Shown here: positions 6,658-7,365 of the stretch, piece by piece | How positions within the stretch are numbered: the stretch's first letter is position 1 | Layout of the letters: every line of letters begins with the position of its first letter | NCBI GenBank assembly: GCA_945906115.1 | Contig: CAMDQP010000050.1 | Location: 1-7,365, forward strand | Reading direction: 5' to 3' | DNA: 7,365 bases | DNA from: Opitutus sp. GAS368 | Lineage (GTDB): Bacteria > Verrucomicrobiota > Verrucomicrobiia > Opitutales > UBA953 | Made by a program: the position numbers and the translations under genes | The notes under the pieces: generated by a model | What the model was told of the DNA's origin: nothing | Databases searched by the model: none | What the model saw: the letters and a program-made list of their open reading frames with translations, nothing else

Positions 6658-6999
6658 TTAGCTGTACCAGCGGGTGTCGATGCGGTCGACCGAGAAGAGC
6701 ATGAGCAAAGCGGCGTAGGTCGCAAACGCGAGCGCCAGGCCGGCGAAGAAGCACCAGAAGAGCAGGCGCTTGTCGTAGATCAGATGCATGAACCACAGGA
6801 TGACCGCGAAGAACTTGCCGGCGGACATCAGGGTCAGGATGGTCAGGACAGCGGCGACGGGAATCGGCAGGAAGATTAGCACTATCTCGGCACCGGTGAC
6901 GACCGCCAGCCAGAGGGCCAGCACGATGAAGTGGTGATAGCGGCGGACTTCCTCGGCGAGGAAGTCAGGGCTGGGAGCGGCTTCGTGAGAAGAGGACAT
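6658..6999 (-). CDS. ctaF: Cytochrome c oxidase subunit IV, prokaryotic CyoD/CtaF type
   Basis: A 113-residue protein with a short soluble N-terminus and three membrane helices (about 24-44, 47-72 and 79-102). The segment GKFFAVILWFMHLIYDKRLL (61-80) matches the family pattern 'K-h-x-h-h-h-x-x-FMHL-x-x-D-x-R' of prokaryotic oxidase subunit IV. This small subunit helps assemble or stabilise the copper-haem oxidase in the inner membrane and has no catalytic residues. Length is usual for the family. It starts 15 nt after the subunit III stop; the spacer (CCCTTCTATCCGACC) has no Shine-Dalgarno site. A strong terminator follows the TAA stop. In quinol oxidases the equivalent is CyoD. The neighbouring CtaG-type assembly gene points to a cytochrome c oxidase. 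Confidence 0.88.
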   Translation of the reverse strand: MSSSHEAAPSPDFLAEEVRRYHHFIVLALWLAVVTGAEIVLIFLPIPVAAVLTILTLMSAGKFFAVILWFMHLIYDKRLLFWCFFAGLALAFATYAALLMLFSVDRIDTRWYS

Positions 7000-7014
7000 G
7001 GTCGGATAGAAGGG

Positions 7015-7365
7015 TTATTGGGCGACAGCCGGCAGACCCGTACCCCAGATACCGTTCGGCCCGAGGTATTCGACGAGGTAGACCGCCGTGAAGATGATGA
7101 TCCAAACGATGTCGACGAAGTGCCAGTAGAGACCCGCGATTTCGACGTCGAGGGCGCCCACGTGGCCGCCGAGCTTACCCGTGAAGCTGTAGAAATACAT
7201 CATGATGAGCCAGAGTACGCCGATGGCGACGTGCGTACCGTGCGTACCGGTGAGGACGTAGAACGTCGAACCAAGTACGCTGTTCTGGATGGTCAGGCCC
7301 TGATGGTAGAAGTGCGTGAACTCGTAAACCTGGCAGCCCAGGAAGATCACGCCGAAGAAGATCAC
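7015..7365 (-). CDS. ctaE: Cytochrome c oxidase subunit III, C-terminal part (5' end outside window)
   Basis: The last 116 residues of a haem-copper oxidase subunit III. The gene runs off the right edge, so the first visible codon (GTG, Val) is not the start. Visible family motifs are GCQVYEFTHF (10-19), STFYVLTGTHGTHVAIGV (33-50) and GLYWHFVDIVWIIIFTAVYL (78-97). The WHFVD segment and the histidines of the 'LTG-x-HG-x-HV' helix are characteristic. At least three membrane helices are present: about 1-15, 33-60 and 78-100. Subunit III stabilises the catalytic subunit and its proton uptake path in the inner membrane. It is followed after 15 nt by subunit IV, so the two are co-transcribed. Subunits I and II are expected beyond the right edge. 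A 9-bp tandem repeat in the DNA (7231-7248) encodes GTHGTH. Confidence 0.93.
   Translation of the reverse strand: MIFFGVIFLGCQVYEFTHFYHQGLTIQNSVLGSTFYVLTGTHGTHVAIGVLWLIMMYFYSFTGKLGGHVGALDVEIAGLYWHFVDIVWIIIFTAVYLVEYLGPNGIWGTGLPAVAQ

Overview
The window reads as a high-GC (roughly 60-65% by eye), densely packed piece of a Gram-negative bacterial chromosome, with almost no intergenic space. It carries two gene blocks that converge near 5770-5777. The gene content (a full aerotolerance-type bat cluster, a lipopolysaccharide-export permease and a caa3/aa3-type terminal oxidase), the high GC and the weak use of Shine-Dalgarno sites suggest an aerobic or microaerophilic member of the PVC group, most likely Verrucomicrobiota (Opitutae-like). 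That placement is inference from gene style, not proof.

Block 1 (plus strand, 1-5770). The window opens in the last ~50 codons of a BatA-like von Willebrand (VWA) protein. It continues with BatB (VWA protein with intact MIDAS), BatC (TPR plus coiled coil and a charged tail), BatD (large exported and membrane-anchored protein) and BatE (TPR, two membrane helices and an SH3-like domain). The batA-B-C-D-E order is that of the Bacteroides aerotolerance operon. Genes overlap by ATGA (batB/batC, batD/batE) or are 1-3 nt apart, so they are almost certainly one translationally coupled transcript. The usual upstream partners (MoxR AAA+ ATPase and a DUF58 protein) would lie left of the window. The Bat proteins are thought to form an inner-membrane/periplasmic assembly; its biochemical activity is not settled. 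About 45 nt after batE comes one LptF/LptG-family permease, the membrane part of the LPS transporter, probably in the same transcript.

Block 2 (minus strand, 7365-5777). Reading right to left: the C-terminal part of cytochrome c oxidase subunit III, then small subunit IV, then a strong intrinsic terminator, then a CtaG (Caa3_CtaG-type) oxidase assembly protein. The order III-IV-CtaG matches ctaE-ctaF-ctaG of Bacillus-type caa3 operons. The terminator between ctaF and ctaG implies that the assembly factor is made by read-through or from its own start.

No mobile element, CRISPR array, tRNA or rRNA was seen, and no stretch over 300 nt lacks a gene. The most unusual details are an excellent in-frame Shine-Dalgarno/ATG inside batC, the terminator placed before ctaG, a hairpin holding the stop codons of both converging genes, and the restriction of rare TTA leucine codons almost entirely to TTA-CTC pairs in the bat genes.
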